Shown here: piece by piece, positions 40,682 through 50,919 of the stretch
How the letters are laid out: each line of letters opens with the position of its first letter
Position numbering within the stretch: the stretch's first letter is position 1
From: Tichowtungia aerotolerans
Lineage (GTDB): Bacteria; Verrucomicrobiota; Kiritimatiellia; Kiritimatiellales; Tichowtungiaceae
DNA length: 64,000 nucleotides
Reading direction: 5' to 3'
Assembly (NCBI RefSeq): GCF_009905215.1
Contig: NZ_CP047593.1
Span: 372,001 to 436,000, forward strand
Position numbers and translations under genes: made by a program
Notes under the pieces: model-generated
Told to the model about the DNA's origin: nothing
Databases searched by the model: none
Seen by the model: only the letters and a program-made list of their open reading frames with translations

Positions 40682-42463
40682 ATGAAACAGAAATTTACCA
40701 CAGGAATGCTGTTCATCAGCGCGATTCTGCTCGGCGCGTTTATCTGGTTTGTTGAACGCAACAGCGAAGATTCCAGACTGCAAGAAGTGCGCACCCAGAA
40801 AATCTTTGCAGCGTATCCGGCTGAAATCAGCTGGATCCACATGGAACGCGAAGGAGTGACGATTGAATGCGTTCGGACAGCCGGAATATGGCGCATGACC
40901 ATCCCGGTTGATGCCCCGGTTAACAGTGCCGTAGTCGAAAAAATGATTGCAGGAATGGCCAACGTGGAACGCGGTGAACTGATTACCGCCAAAACGATGA
41001 AGGAGCGCAGTCTGACACCGGCAGATTACGGATTCGAAGAACCTCGTGCAAAAATCACGTTTCGCAACAACAGAGGTACGTTCACATGGCTGATCGGTCG
41101 CGATGCACCGCTCGGTGATGATTTGTATGTCATGGCGTCCGGCAACCAGAATATTATCTCTGCCCCTCAAACGCTGTTGAACCTGATCCCAAAAGATCCG
41201 GCATGGATCCGTGATCGCACTCTTTTCAAAAATACAGCGGCCTCTGTTCGGGGAATCGACCTTCGACGAACCGGCGGGTTTATCCAGCTGCGACAAACTG
41301 AAGAAAACAGATGGATCATCCAGCAGCCTTTTACCGGCAGTGCCGACTATCTGCAGGTGCACCAGCTAATTGATCATGCTGTTGCTGCAACCATTCGTGA
41401 TTTCATTCTGGACGAACCGACCGATCTGACCGTTTACGGTCTGGAGGACCCCGAAACAGAGCTGTCACTGATCGACCAAAATGAGCATCCGCAGTCGCTG
41501 CTGATCGGCAAGCCGCTGGCAGAAAAGCCGGAGACACGCTATGCAAAATGGGCTGACAGCCCATCCGTTTTTACCGTGGCGTCAGACTGGGCTACCGCAT
41601 TTGAGCTGGACAGTTCATTGCTGCGAAGCCGTCAAATCGTCGACGCACAACTGCCCCGCATCTCCAAAGTCAGCATTACATCAGGGGATGGCCAGATCGA
41701 CCTGTTGCGCACAAACAACCTATGGAAGATAAAACGCCCGACCTTGTGGGATGCAGAACCCAAATCGGTTCAAACACTGCTGGAGACCCTGACCGCCGGA
41801 ACCGTTGCAGAATTTATTGACGCCCCGACAGCCGCCCAAACTGATAAAATCAAGAATCCTCAGTGGACTGTTGAAATTACTGCCGGCAACCGAACCCGCA
41901 CCCTGCGAATCCACCGCACCGACACCAAAGACCAGCTGATTATTCAGCGCGATGATGAATCATCTTTCTGCATCACAGAAAAGACCCTTTTCAAAAAACA
42001 GTTTGCAGATCCCCTGTTCTTCCGGAGCCGTACTCTTCTGGAAATCAATCCGCCTCAAATTAAAAGTATTGAACTGCAAAAAGCAGACAAAAGCTTCCGG
42101 GTGGAAAAAGAAGAAGATCGATTCATCACGCAGGACCGGACCCAAAGCCCGGCCGCAGACACTCTGTCTGAACTGACCGCGCAGCTGATTAAACTTCGTA
42201 CCGATGAATTTGTTGCCTTCAACCCGGAGTCTCTGGAAACATACGGTCTGGAAACTCCGGAAGCCCAGCTGACCGTCACCCTGAACAGCACCAATACGTT
42301 AGGACAAGTGATACTCTTCGGAAAACCTGCTGAAGGCGGCCGCTATGCCATGCTTAGAGGCCAACCCGTTGTTTTTGTCCTCCCGAAAAAAACTGCGGAA
42401 ATTTTAACCCGGGAATTAACACAGCCTGTTGAAGAACAACCTACAGAAAACGAACGGCCGTAA
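40682..42463 (+). CDS. DUF4340-family envelope protein
   Basis: 593 residues with one N-terminal membrane helix (GMLFISAILLGAFIWFV) and repeated modules in the periplasm. Each has a strand followed by a TPADYGFEEPRAKITF-like motif (residues about 115, 250 and 520: LTVYGLEDPETELSL, LETYGLETPEAQLTV), which is the DUF4340 pattern. Members occur with GldG-like proteins in ABC operons. The function is unknown. Its end overlaps the next gene by 35 bases. Confidence 0.8.
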   Translation: MKQKFTTGMLFISAILLGAFIWFVERNSEDSRLQEVRTQKIFAAYPAEISWIHMEREGVTIECVRTAGIWRMTIPVDAPVNSAVVEKMIAGMANVERGELITAKTMKERSLTPADYGFEEPRAKITFRNNRGTFTWLIGRDAPLGDDLYVMASGNQNIISAPQTLLNLIPKDPAWIRDRTLFKNTAASVRGIDLRRTGGFIQLRQTEENRWIIQQPFTGSADYLQVHQLIDHAVAATIRDFILDEPTDLTVYGLEDPETELSLIDQNEHPQSLLIGKPLAEKPETRYAKWADSPSVFTVASDWATAFELDSSLLRSRQIVDAQLPRISKVSITSGDGQIDLLRTNNLWKIKRPTLWDAEPKSVQTLLETLTAGTVAEFIDAPTAAQTDKIKNPQWTVEITAGNRTRTLRIHRTDTKDQLIIQRDDESSFCITEKTLFKKQFADPLFFRSRTLLEINPPQIKSIELQKADKSFRVEKEEDRFITQDRTQSPAADTLSELTAQLIKLRTDEFVAFNPESLETYGLETPEAQLTVTLNSTNTLGQVILFGKPAEGGRYAMLRGQPVVFVLPKKTAEILTRELTQPVEEQPTENERP

Positions 42464-44975
42464 AGCACGAAACAGGCATATCCTGCACGTCCTCAGACTG
42501 GCTGGATTCACCTCCGGCCTGATTATCCTTTTGGCCCTGTTTCACCTGTTGACCATCGGCATCCCGGCCCCGCTGACCCGGCACATAACGGATCAACTCC
42601 AGCAAAAGGGTATCCTGCTGCATATCGACTCGATTACGCTGTCTCCCCGCCGCGGATGGGTCCTGCATAACCTGCGGCTGTACAGCCACTCGCCGGACAA
42701 CCTGCAACCAATCATTAAAACGAAGAAACTGTACCTGAACATCCTGCCTGACCGATGGACCCGCCTGTCCGAAACCGACTGGCTGATATCCATATCCGGA
42801 ACAAACATCCGTTTGTCTCCAGAGTATCAGGGGCGGGCCATCCTGCCCAACGAACATCCGCTCAGAATCATCAGCCAGTTACAGGCACACCTGTCGCTGA
42901 GCCGGAAAAACCTTCGAATCGAAAATGCCGAACTTTTATGGGGCAACACGGTCTTCAGAACATCAGGCACAATGGCATTGCCGCCCCCCATACAGCCGCT
43001 CTCCAATAATACAGCCGAATCCGACCAACAGCCGAAACCTGCTATCTGGACTCATGCTGCGGAGATTATAAAAACAGCGACAGCAATCTCCTTTGATTCG
43101 ACTCCGGAGATAAACCTTCAATTTGAGATCCCTCCGGAAGGCTTCCCCCGAACGTCTGCCCAAGTCTCATTTTTCGCCTTCGGACTTCATTGGAACGACC
43201 GAGCCTATGAACAAATCGGCGGAGTATTAAGCCTGCGAAACCGAAAACTGTCTCTCGACTCTCTCAAGATCGAAGGAAATGACGGAGCATCCTTAAGCGC
43301 TTTCGGCCGCTGGGACATTCCCCGGAGAAACGCCCTGATTAACCTGAGCAACTCGCTTCCTGCCGAAGACCTGATCGACCTGCTTCCGCCAGCAGTTGCC
43401 GACAAGCTCTCTCAAACCGGGATAAGGCCATTCGGTAAACTGGAGTTTGATATTATCGCCGGTCCCGCCCAACCGGAAAAACTTCTGGAACAAGTCAATC
43501 TGCACGTACACTCCATGCAGATCACTCGAGACGATCTTTCTTTAGACCAACTTCGTTTTGATCTCACCCGGAATGGTCAACAACTTGAAGTCAACAACCT
43601 CGCAGCGATTGCAAACGGCGGCCCTGTTTCCGGAAATCTTGACATGGACCTCGGCTCCGGCGCATGGAGTGCATCCGCCGAAGGTCGGGTTTCGCCCACC
43701 CCAATCGGAAAGCTGCTGGGAGGTGAAGCTCAGGAGTGGATCGATCGGTTCGATTTCACAAATCACGTTCCGGATATCAGTATTGAATTATCGCAGGATA
43801 AAAAAGGAGATCATCTCTACTTCACAACCGCAGTCTCCGCGCAGAATTTCCTCTGTTCAGGAATTCCATTCGACACCATGAATACAACAATGGTGTACAG
43901 CAACCATACATTCTCCCTGTCTCCACTCAAAGCGACACAAGATCATCGCTCCATCAAAGGTTCGGTAAAACTCGATTTCCAGAAGAAACTGGCGTATTTC
44001 AATGCAACCAGCGAATTTGAACCGGCCGTTATCGCCCACATTATCGCGCCTTCATACCCCACAGTTTTAACCAATTTCACATTCAACGGTGTTGTTTCCT
44101 GCGCGGGCTCCGGGCGGATCGATTTCAGTGGAGGCACCAACCACGCGGCTCAGGGAACCATTCAGGCTGAATCCGTTTCCGCAGCCGGATTCACGGCAAA
44201 GTCCTTCCGCAGCCGGGTCGAAGCCCGAAACAGCCAGCTGATCTTCAGCAGCAGCTCCGCAGACCTGTTTGGCGGCCAAGCAGAAGGAACGGCCGTCTTT
44301 GACCTTCAATTTAACGACCATCAAGCCCCCTATCGGCTGGATATCGACGCAACCCGACTGGATCTGAACCAGATCGCCCGCCATGTAAGCACTAACGACT
44401 TCAGCAGCACCAAAGGCCTCGTCTCTGCCACCGTGAATATCAGTGCCGATGCTGCCGGTGGATTCTGGGAATCGGCCACGGGGTACGGCGAGGCTGAAAT
44501 CGAAAAAGGTCAACTGAAAGACCTGCCGGTTCTCGGAGGGTTTTCGCGGCTGATCCGCACGACCGTTCCCGGATTCTCTCTTTTTTCCATCACCACGCTT
44601 TATTCCAAATATAAACTGCAGGATGGAACGTTTTACACCGACAACCTCGAACTCGGCGGCACACTGCTCAGCGCAACAGCTCACGGGACCTATTCGCCGA
44701 CCGAAGGGCTCGATTTCATAGTCCAGGCCGAACCCCTGCGCCAAATCCGTACCGACAAGAAATGGTATATGCTTCATCTCTGGTTTGCGGATGCGCTCAA
44801 ACAGGGAACGGCCCCGCTCTTCCGCCTGCTCGAATTCGAACTGAAGGGGCCGCTGAACGCCCCGAAATGGAGATTGATCAACCTGCCGAAAGAAGTCTCC
44901 CAGATCCTGCAGATGCCAGTGAAAAAATCCGACACCGAAACGGATGAACCGCCCGTGCAAACCGAAAGCCCTTAA
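42429..44975 (+). CDS. AsmA/TamB-like envelope protein
   Basis: 848 residues with an N-terminal membrane helix (LAGFTSGLIILLALFHLLTI) and a long series of beta-rich repeats. DUF3971/AsmA-like stretches include the C-terminal ATGYGEAEIEKGQLKDLPVL and FSLFSITTLYSKYKLQDG. These proteins bridge the periplasm and are thought to carry phospholipids to the outer membrane. The start is a TTG at 42429 inside the DUF4340 gene, with no better ATG near the membrane helix. It would be the last gene of the operon. Confidence 0.75.
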   Translation: MKNNLQKTNGRKARNRHILHVLRLAGFTSGLIILLALFHLLTIGIPAPLTRHITDQLQQKGILLHIDSITLSPRRGWVLHNLRLYSHSPDNLQPIIKTKKLYLNILPDRWTRLSETDWLISISGTNIRLSPEYQGRAILPNEHPLRIISQLQAHLSLSRKNLRIENAELLWGNTVFRTSGTMALPPPIQPLSNNTAESDQQPKPAIWTHAAEIIKTATAISFDSTPEINLQFEIPPEGFPRTSAQVSFFAFGLHWNDRAYEQIGGVLSLRNRKLSLDSLKIEGNDGASLSAFGRWDIPRRNALINLSNSLPAEDLIDLLPPAVADKLSQTGIRPFGKLEFDIIAGPAQPEKLLEQVNLHVHSMQITRDDLSLDQLRFDLTRNGQQLEVNNLAAIANGGPVSGNLDMDLGSGAWSASAEGRVSPTPIGKLLGGEAQEWIDRFDFTNHVPDISIELSQDKKGDHLYFTTAVSAQNFLCSGIPFDTMNTTMVYSNHTFSLSPLKATQDHRSIKGSVKLDFQKKLAYFNATSEFEPAVIAHIIAPSYPTVLTNFTFNGVVSCAGSGRIDFSGGTNHAAQGTIQAESVSAAGFTAKSFRSRVEARNSQLIFSSSSADLFGGQAEGTAVFDLQFNDHQAPYRLDIDATRLDLNQIARHVSTNDFSSTKGLVSATVNISADAAGGFWESATGYGEAEIEKGQLKDLPVLGGFSRLIRTTVPGFSLFSITTLYSKYKLQDGTFYTDNLELGGTLLSATAHGTYSPTEGLDFIVQAEPLRQIRTDKKWYMLHLWFADALKQGTAPLFRLLEFELKGPLNAPKWRLINLPKEVSQILQMPVKKSDTETDEPPVQTESP

Positions 44976-45045
44976 CCGGATTTTCTAAAGGATTTAGCGA
45001 CACTTCCGCAGAAAAACCGTCTTTCCGGATTCCCCCGGTTTGACC

Positions 45046-45074
45046 TTGACCCGCTTCTGCAACGGGCGTAAATT
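45046..45074 (+). promoter_or_regulatory. Predicted nusA operon promoter
   Basis: TTGACC (45046-45051) and TAAATT (45069-45074) are 17 bases apart. The leader before nusA would be about 90 bases. Confidence 0.55.
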
Positions 45075-45170
45075 CTCGGCTTTGCAATTGGTCTCGGATC
45101 GAGAGCGGGCTGAACAGTCTGCTCTTTTTTACTCCCTGGCCCTTGGATTTTTGACAGTTGGAGGAAAACG

Positions 45171-46442
45171 ATGAACAGCGAATTGAGTGCCGTCGTAGAA
45201 TACATGGAACGTGAGCGCGGAGTCAGCCGCGAGACGATTATTCAGGCGATTGAGTCCGCCCTGCAGAATGTGGCTGACAAAAATACAGGCGATGCCGAGC
45301 ACCTTCGGGTCAAAATCGACCGTGATTCTCTGGACATCAAAGCTTTTGCAACTAAAAAGGTCGTCATTGCCGTCAATGACCGTTACTCCGAGGTCAGCCT
45401 CGCCGAAGCGCGTCGCGCCGACCCTTCCGCCCAGCTTGACGAAATGATCGAGATTGAATCAACTCCCCGCAATTTCGGACGAATCGCCGCGCAAACTGCC
45501 AAACAGACCATTCTTCAGAAAATCCGTCAGGCAGAAAAAAGCAACATTTTTGAGGTTTACCAGGATCGCACCGGAGAAATCGTCACCGGTTCCGTACGTC
45601 GTTTTGAGCGCAGCACGGTTGTGATCGACATGGATCACGGCGCCGAAGGCGTCATGCCCTCCAAAGAACGTGTGCCGACCGAAGAGTATGAAGTCGGCGA
45701 ACGCATTCGTGCCTACATTGTATCTGTCAAGGATCGCGAGGCCGGCCCGGAAATTCTGCTTTCCCGCAGCCATCCGGACTTTGTCCGCCGCCTGTTCGAA
45801 CTCGAAGTTTCAGAAATCTCTGACGGCACTATGGAGATCAAAGGCATCGCCCGCGAAGCCGGATATCGCAGCAAAGTAGCCGTTATTTCCCACGATGAAC
45901 GCGTAGATCCGGTTGGAGCCTGCGTAGGAATTCGCGGCATGCGCGTCAAAAACATTGTTCGCGAACTCAACGGCGAAAAGATCGACATTGTCCGCTGGAG
46001 CGAAGACATCAAAACGCTCGTAACCAATTCTCTGGCCCCGGCCAAACTCAAAACCATCGAAATTGATGAACCGACCCACACCGTTACTGTCACCGTCGAT
46101 GCCGACCAGCTCTCGCTGGCAATCGGCAAACGCGGGCAGAACGCCCGCCTCACCTCGAAGCTGATCGGCTGGCGCGTCGACATCCAGAAGGATGAAGAAG
46201 ACATGGACTTCGAAGAACGCGTTGCTGCGGCCGTTGCCAAACTGGCAATGATCGACGGCATTGGCGACGAATGGGCCGAAAAACTGGTTTACGCCGGATT
46301 CCTCAGTATTGAGGGAGTCATGGCTGCAGAAATTAGCGACCTCCTCGAAGTTATCGAGGACATCTCACCCGAACAAGCGAAGGCCCTGTGGTCTGCCGCA
46401 GAAAAAGCCTACACGGCACAACATGGTGAAATTACAGAATGA
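45171..46442 (+). CDS. nusA: Transcription factor NusA
   Basis: A 423-residue NusA. It has the N-terminal polymerase-binding domain (about 1-125), the S1 domain (GEIVTGSVRRFERSTVVIDM), two KH domains (EKIDIVRWSEDIKTLVTNSL, IGKRGQNARLTSKLIGWRVD) and a single C-terminal helix-hairpin-helix region (IDGIGDEWAEKLVYAGF). It acts in pausing, termination and antitermination. A GGAGG precedes the ATG. It leads nusA-infB-rbfA-truB-ribF; rimP, often the first gene of this cluster, is absent. Confidence 0.95.
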   Translation: MNSELSAVVEYMERERGVSRETIIQAIESALQNVADKNTGDAEHLRVKIDRDSLDIKAFATKKVVIAVNDRYSEVSLAEARRADPSAQLDEMIEIESTPRNFGRIAAQTAKQTILQKIRQAEKSNIFEVYQDRTGEIVTGSVRRFERSTVVIDMDHGAEGVMPSKERVPTEEYEVGERIRAYIVSVKDREAGPEILLSRSHPDFVRRLFELEVSEISDGTMEIKGIAREAGYRSKVAVISHDERVDPVGACVGIRGMRVKNIVRELNGEKIDIVRWSEDIKTLVTNSLAPAKLKTIEIDEPTHTVTVTVDADQLSLAIGKRGQNARLTSKLIGWRVDIQKDEEDMDFEERVAAAVAKLAMIDGIGDEWAEKLVYAGFLSIEGVMAAEISDLLEVIEDISPEQAKALWSAAEKAYTAQHGEITE

Positions 46443-48661
46443 AAGTTCACGAACTAGCAGTAGATTTAGAAGTATCCGTCGAAGAGCTCCTTGAGATTCT
46501 CGGCGACGTTGAAATTGAGGCGTCTGATGGCGACAGCCTTCTGGCTGATGCCGAAGTAGCCATTGTTTGCGACGAACTCGGATTCGCATCCATTGAGGAG
46601 GCCCGCGCGGCCAAAGCTGAATCTGATGCCGCCGCAGCCGCCGAGGCGGCCAAAGCTGAAGCCAAAGCGAAAGCTGAGGCAGAAGCTGCAGCCAAGGCCG
46701 CTGCGGAAGCGAAAGCCAAAGCTGAAAAGGAAGCCGCAGAAAAAGCTGCAAAAGCGAAAGCCAAAGAAGCTTCGGCGAAAAAAGCAGCCGAGCCGAAACC
46801 GGCCAAACCGGAAGTCAAAGAAGTTCCGGCAGAAGAAAAACCGGAGCCTGAAGAAGAGGAAGTCGATAAAACCATCATCTTCCCAAAACCTCAGGTGGCA
46901 GTGAAAGAGCTGGCTGAAAAGATGGATATGAAGCCGAATCAGCTTATTGCCGAGCTGATGCGGATGAACATTTTCGCGTCGATCAATCAGGATATCGACA
47001 TCAAAGTCGCCATCCAGATCGGTGAGAAACACGGGTTTACGATCGAACAGAAGAAGAAAGAAAAACCGCAGCCGAAACCGGTTGCGGAGAAGAAAGTTCA
47101 CAAACCGGAACCGGCCAAAGAAAAAGACCGGCCCGAAGACCTCGTAACCCGCCCGCCGATTGTTACCTTCATGGGACACGTCGACCACGGCAAAACCTCC
47201 CTGCTCGACCGCGTTCGCAAAACCAAGGTCGTCGCCGGAGAGTCCGGCGGAATCACACAGCATATCGGGGCCTACACGGTCGACATGGATGACCACAAAA
47301 TCACGTTCCTCGATACGCCCGGCCATGCCGCCTTTACCGCAATGCGGGCCCGCGGAGCCAACCTGACGGATATTGCCGTTCTGGTTGTGGCTGCCGAAGA
47401 CGGTGTGATGCCGCAGACCATTGAAGCCATCAACCACGCAAAAGCAGCCGGCGTCACCATCATCATTGCGATGAACAAAATGGACCTGCCTGCTGCGAAT
47501 CCTGATCGACTGAAGCAGCAGCTCAACGAACACGGCGTGATGGTGGAAGACTGGGGTGGATCCATTGGATGCGTTCCGGTCAGCGCAGAAACCGGTATGG
47601 GAATCGACGACCTGCTCGAGCGCATCACTCTCGAAGCTGAAATGCTCGAACTCAAAGCCAACAATCGCAAACGCGCCACCGGCTATGTGATCGAAGCGCA
47701 GATGGAGCCGGGCATGGGCCCGACCGCCACCCTGCTCGTTCGTGACGGAACACTCAAAGTCGGCGACAGCGTGCTTTGCGGAGCACAGTACGGCCGCATC
47801 AAAGCACTCATTGACTGTCAGGGCAAGAAGGTCCGCACAGCAGGTCCGTCCTACGCAGTGAAATGCCTCGGACTCACCGGCGTTCCCGGCGCAGGAGACG
47901 AATTCTCTGTCTGCACCAACGATAAAGAAGCCAAACAGCTTTCCGCTGAAATGCTTGCCGAAATCAAGGAACAGGAACTCACTCAGGCCGTTCCGCGCAA
48001 CAAACTGTCCCTCGACGACCTGTTCGGCGCAGCCGGAACCGGAGATATCAAAGAACTGCCGGTGATTATCAAATGCGATGTGCAGGGATCGATTGAAGCG
48101 ATCCAGCACTCACTCGAAAGCATCAAAAGCGACAAGGTTAAACTGAACATCCTGTCTATCAGCGTCGGAAATATCACCAACAGCGATGTCATGCTGGCCA
48201 GTGCATCCAGCGCCATCATCCTCGGCTTCCACGTCGCCAAAGAAAACGGCGTCACTGCAGAAGCCAAACGCGAAGGTGTTGAGATCCGCCTTTACAGTAT
48301 CATCTACGAACTGCTCGAAGAAGTGGAAGCCGCCATGTGCGGATTGCTCGAACCGGAACTCCGCGAAGAGCACCTCGGAACCGCGGAGATCCGCCAGGTC
48401 TTCGAAATGGGCAAACGCAATAAGATTGCCGGCTGTATGGTTGTCCAGGGAAAAATCACTTCGCGCGCCAGCATCCGCATCAAACGCAAAGACGATGTAA
48501 TCTTCAAAGGCTCGATCGGGTCGCTTAAACGCTTCCAGAACGATGCCTCTGAAGTACGCGATGGTCAGGAATGCGGGATCCGTCCGGACAACTTCACCAG
48601 CTTCGAGGAAGGCGACATCATCGAAGCCTACACAATCGAAAAAGTTGCCCAGAAGCTGTAA
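46439..48661 (+). CDS. infB: Translation initiation factor IF-2
   Basis: A 740-residue IF-2. The N-terminal domain is [20 protein letters not shown], followed by a 70-residue Ala/Lys/Glu helix-forming tract (residues about 58-140, encoded by repetitive GCX/AAA/GAA codons). The G domain has GHVDHGKT near residue 245, DTPGHAAF near 291 and NKMD near 345. Domains II-IV follow to the end. It brings initiator tRNA to the 30S subunit. The ATG overlaps the nusA stop (ATGA). The repetitive tract makes long false frames on other strands. Confidence 0.96.
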   Translation: MKVHELAVDLEVSVEELLEILGDVEIEASDGDSLLADAEVAIVCDELGFASIEEARAAKAESDAAAAAEAAKAEAKAKAEAEAAAKAAAEAKAKAEKEAAEKAAKAKAKEASAKKAAEPKPAKPEVKEVPAEEKPEPEEEEVDKTIIFPKPQVAVKELAEKMDMKPNQLIAELMRMNIFASINQDIDIKVAIQIGEKHGFTIEQKKKEKPQPKPVAEKKVHKPEPAKEKDRPEDLVTRPPIVTFMGHVDHGKTSLLDRVRKTKVVAGESGGITQHIGAYTVDMDDHKITFLDTPGHAAFTAMRARGANLTDIAVLVVAAEDGVMPQTIEAINHAKAAGVTIIIAMNKMDLPAANPDRLKQQLNEHGVMVEDWGGSIGCVPVSAETGMGIDDLLERITLEAEMLELKANNRKRATGYVIEAQMEPGMGPTATLLVRDGTLKVGDSVLCGAQYGRIKALIDCQGKKVRTAGPSYAVKCLGLTGVPGAGDEFSVCTNDKEAKQLSAEMLAEIKEQELTQAVPRNKLSLDDLFGAAGTGDIKELPVIIKCDVQGSIEAIQHSLESIKSDKVKLNILSISVGNITNSDVMLASASSAIILGFHVAKENGVTAEAKREGVEIRLYSIIYELLEEVEAAMCGLLEPELREEHLGTAEIRQVFEMGKRNKIAGCMVVQGKITSRASIRIKRKDDVIFKGSIGSLKRFQNDASEVRDGQECGIRPDNFTSFEEGDIIEAYTIEKVAQKL

Positions 48662-48698
48662 TGCTTTTTCCAATGGTTTGGGAAACGAGACTTTAACT

Positions 48699-49073
48699 AT
48701 GGCCAGCGGACGCATCATTCGGGTGAACGAACTGCTTAAGCGGGAAATCGCTGCAGATATTCTTCGCCTGTTCTCGAACAGTCGATTCGATACCGGATCG
48801 ATCACGGTCACGCGCGTGGAAACCGCGCCTGATTTGCGCGACGCCAACGTCTCCATTTCCATTTTCGGACATGAGGAAGAACGGACGGAGATGATCCGGT
48901 TTCTCAATCATCACCGTAAAGAGGTGCAGGCCCGGCTGAGTAAAAACGTTAAAATCAAATACACGCCCCGACTGCACTTCAAGCACGACAGCTCGCTGGA
49001 AGATGGCGATCGTGTACTCGGGATTCTTGAATCCCTCGACATCCCCGACGAAGAGGATACCCCTGATGCGTAA
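48699..49073 (+). CDS. rbfA: Ribosome-binding factor A
   Basis: A 124-residue KH-type RbfA, with RIIRVNELLKREIAADILRL at the start and SITVTRVETAPDLRDANVSI plus KYTPRLHFKHDSSLEDG in the core. It assists 16S processing of the 30S subunit. I start at 48699; the open frame upstream lies in infB. Between infB and rbfA sits a degenerate palindrome (about 48667-48684). The last eight bases overlap truB. Confidence 0.93.
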   Translation: MASGRIIRVNELLKREIAADILRLFSNSRFDTGSITVTRVETAPDLRDANVSISIFGHEEERTEMIRFLNHHRKEVQARLSKNVKIKYTPRLHFKHDSSLEDGDRVLGILESLDIPDEEDTPDA

Positions 49074-49782
49074 ACGCAACCCGCACCAGCCCGACCCGGA
49101 CGGTGTTCTGCTGATTGACAAACCTCAGGAGTGGACATCGCACGACGCCGTTGCGAAGATCCGCAATTTTTTTCAGCTCAACAAAGTGGGCCACGGCGGC
49201 ACGCTTGATCCCAACGCCACCGGACTGATTGCCATCCTGATCGGTCGCGGCACAAAGCTGTCGCAGCGGGTCATGAGCGGCGATAAAACCTATGAAGGCG
49301 AAATCCTGTTCGGAGTCGAAACTAATTCGCAGGACACAGACGGCGAAATTGTGGCCGAAAAAGATCCTTCCGGAATCACCGAAGAGCTGCTGCGCAAAGA
49401 AATGCGCGCCGCGGTCGGCGATCAGATGCAGGTCCCCCCGATGGTTTCCGCCATCAAAAAAGATGGGGTTCCGCTCTATAAACTGGCCCGCAAAGGTCAG
49501 GAGATCGAACGCGAACCGCGTTTTGTCCATATCTATAAATTCACACTGGACAGCTTTGAGCCGCCACGCGCCACCTTTGAGGTCAAATGCACCAAAGGGA
49601 CCTACGTGCGTACCATTGCTCATGACCTCGGACAACGCCTCGGCTGCGGAGCCTGCCTTTCGCAGCTGCGCCGAACGCAGTCCGGCAATTTTGATATTTC
49701 CAAGGCTTGGAAACTGGATGAGATCCTCACCTGGGACCGCGACCAGCTTGCGGCAAACATGATCTCGATGGATCAGATTTAG
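49066..49782 (+). CDS. truB: tRNA pseudouridine-55 synthase
   Basis: A 238-residue TruB. The opening GVLLIDKPQEWTSHD and the catalytic GHGGTLDPNATGL (Asp) are conserved, and VPPMVSAIKKDGVPLYKLAR and KGTYVRTIAHDLG complete the core. It is short and lacks a C-terminal PUA extension. It makes pseudouridine 55 in tRNA. The ATG at 49066 has AAGAGGA upstream and overlaps rbfA by eight bases. A perfect palindrome at 49698-49712 is read SKAWK near the C-terminus. Confidence 0.95.
   Translation: MRKRNPHQPDPDGVLLIDKPQEWTSHDAVAKIRNFFQLNKVGHGGTLDPNATGLIAILIGRGTKLSQRVMSGDKTYEGEILFGVETNSQDTDGEIVAEKDPSGITEELLRKEMRAAVGDQMQVPPMVSAIKKDGVPLYKLARKGQEIEREPRFVHIYKFTLDSFEPPRATFEVKCTKGTYVRTIAHDLGQRLGCGACLSQLRRTQSGNFDISKAWKLDEILTWDRDQLAANMISMDQI
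49698..49712. repeat. Dispersed palindrome, perfect copy
   Basis: TTCCAA-GGC-TTGGAA inside truB. Confidence 0.9.
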
Positions 49783-49811
49783 AGTCTGAATTCCGACCCG
49801 GCAGTCTAATC

Positions 49812-49826
49812 GTCCAAGGTTTGGAA
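49812..49826. repeat. Palindrome copy between truB and ribF
   Basis: A one-mismatch copy (GTCCAA-GGT-TTGGAA) in the 99-base gap between truB and ribF, 30 bases past the truB stop. Confidence 0.8.
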
Positions 49827-49881
49827 ATTCAAAATCGGAAAATGGTTTTGAATTTAAAAATTAGAGCTTAGGATTCAGTCC

Positions 49882-50817
49882 ATGTTGATCGTCACAGATA
49901 TTTCAAAGACATCCTCCGGTAACAAGCCGATCATTCTTGCGATGGGCTGCTTTGACGGAGTTCACCTCGGCCACCAGAAAGTCATTTCAACCGCCGTCGA
50001 ACAAGCCGCCGAACTGGGCGGAGAAGCCTGGGTCTACACATTCGATCCTCACCCGGCAAAAGTGCTCGTTCCCGAAAAAGCTCCGCCGCTGATCAGTGCT
50101 AAACCCTGCCGTCTTCGCAAAGTGGAGGATTTAGGCGTCAGCGGCGTTATCGAAACGCCGTTTACCCGCGAATTCGCCGCGCTGTCTCCGGAAGACTTTC
50201 TTAACGATCTGATTGCAAAAGCCCCGCAACTGGCCGGCATTGTCTGCGGAGAAGACTGGTCGTTCGGGCATCGGGCATCGGGCAATTTCCAAACATTGGA
50301 AACATTTGGAAAAACACACGGGTTTAAAGCCACAGCAGTTTCTCCACTGATGGACGGCGATAAAAAAATATCCAGCTCAACAATCCGCAAAGATCTTGCC
50401 GCCGGGAATATTCCTGATGCAGCCAGACTGCTGGGCCGGCCCTTTACCCTCTTTGGAAAAGTTGTCTCCGGAAAAAAAATCGGACGCGAACTGGGCTTTC
50501 CCACAGCAAACATCGATCCACTCAACGAACTTATTCCCGGCAATGGAGTGTATGCCGCGCGCACCCTGACGAACGGAACCTGGGTTGACAGCGCAGTCTT
50601 CATCGGAAACCGGGAAACATTCGGCTGCCATCAGCACGTCATCGAATCCTATCTGATCGGTTTCAACGGGGATCTCTATGGAAAAGATCTGGAAGTGGTC
50701 CTGATTGAAAAAATCCGAGGCGTAAGCCCGTTTCCCTCCCGGGAAGCACTCATTGAACAGATCGAAAAAGATGTGGCGCAAATCCGGAAACTCCTCGTAA
50801 AAAACAGCAACTTCTGA
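49882..50817 (+). CDS. ribF: Riboflavin kinase/FAD synthetase
   Basis: A 311-residue bifunctional RibF. The FAD synthetase half opens with ILAMGCFDGVHLGHQKVIST and contains TFDPHPAKVL and CGEDWSFGHRASGN. The kinase half (from about residue 180) shows GKKIGRELGFPTANI and GVYAAR. It makes FMN and FAD. A perfect palindrome (50287-50301) is read FQTLE exactly where a helix follows the FGHRASGN motif. It ends the nusA operon, with a strong terminator after it. Confidence 0.94.
   Translation: MLIVTDISKTSSGNKPIILAMGCFDGVHLGHQKVISTAVEQAAELGGEAWVYTFDPHPAKVLVPEKAPPLISAKPCRLRKVEDLGVSGVIETPFTREFAALSPEDFLNDLIAKAPQLAGIVCGEDWSFGHRASGNFQTLETFGKTHGFKATAVSPLMDGDKKISSSTIRKDLAAGNIPDAARLLGRPFTLFGKVVSGKKIGRELGFPTANIDPLNELIPGNGVYAARTLTNGTWVDSAVFIGNRETFGCHQHVIESYLIGFNGDLYGKDLEVVLIEKIRGVSPFPSREALIEQIEKDVAQIRKLLVKNSNF
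50287..50301. repeat. Dispersed palindrome, perfect copy
   Basis: TTCCAA-ACA-TTGGAA inside ribF. Confidence 0.9.
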
Positions 50818-50860
50818 AACGCATCGATTCACCCACAACTTCGATCCGATAATCCTGAAT

Positions 50861-50896
50861 AAAAAAACCGTCGTTCATACACTGAACGACGGTTTT
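50861..50896. terminator. Bidirectional terminator between ribF and rho
   Basis: AAAAAAACCGTCGTTCA and TGAACGACGGTTTTTT pair around the loop TACAC. The A and T runs on both sides allow it to end ribF (plus) and rho (minus). Confidence 0.92.
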
Positions 50897-50919
50897 TTCG
50901 CAAACGATGCGACTATACG

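Noticed and set aside
46466-48109. A 547-codon open frame on the minus strand
   Set aside because: It is opposite infB and caused by its repetitive Ala/Lys/Glu codons; its product is Phe-rich low-complexity sequence with no family likeness.
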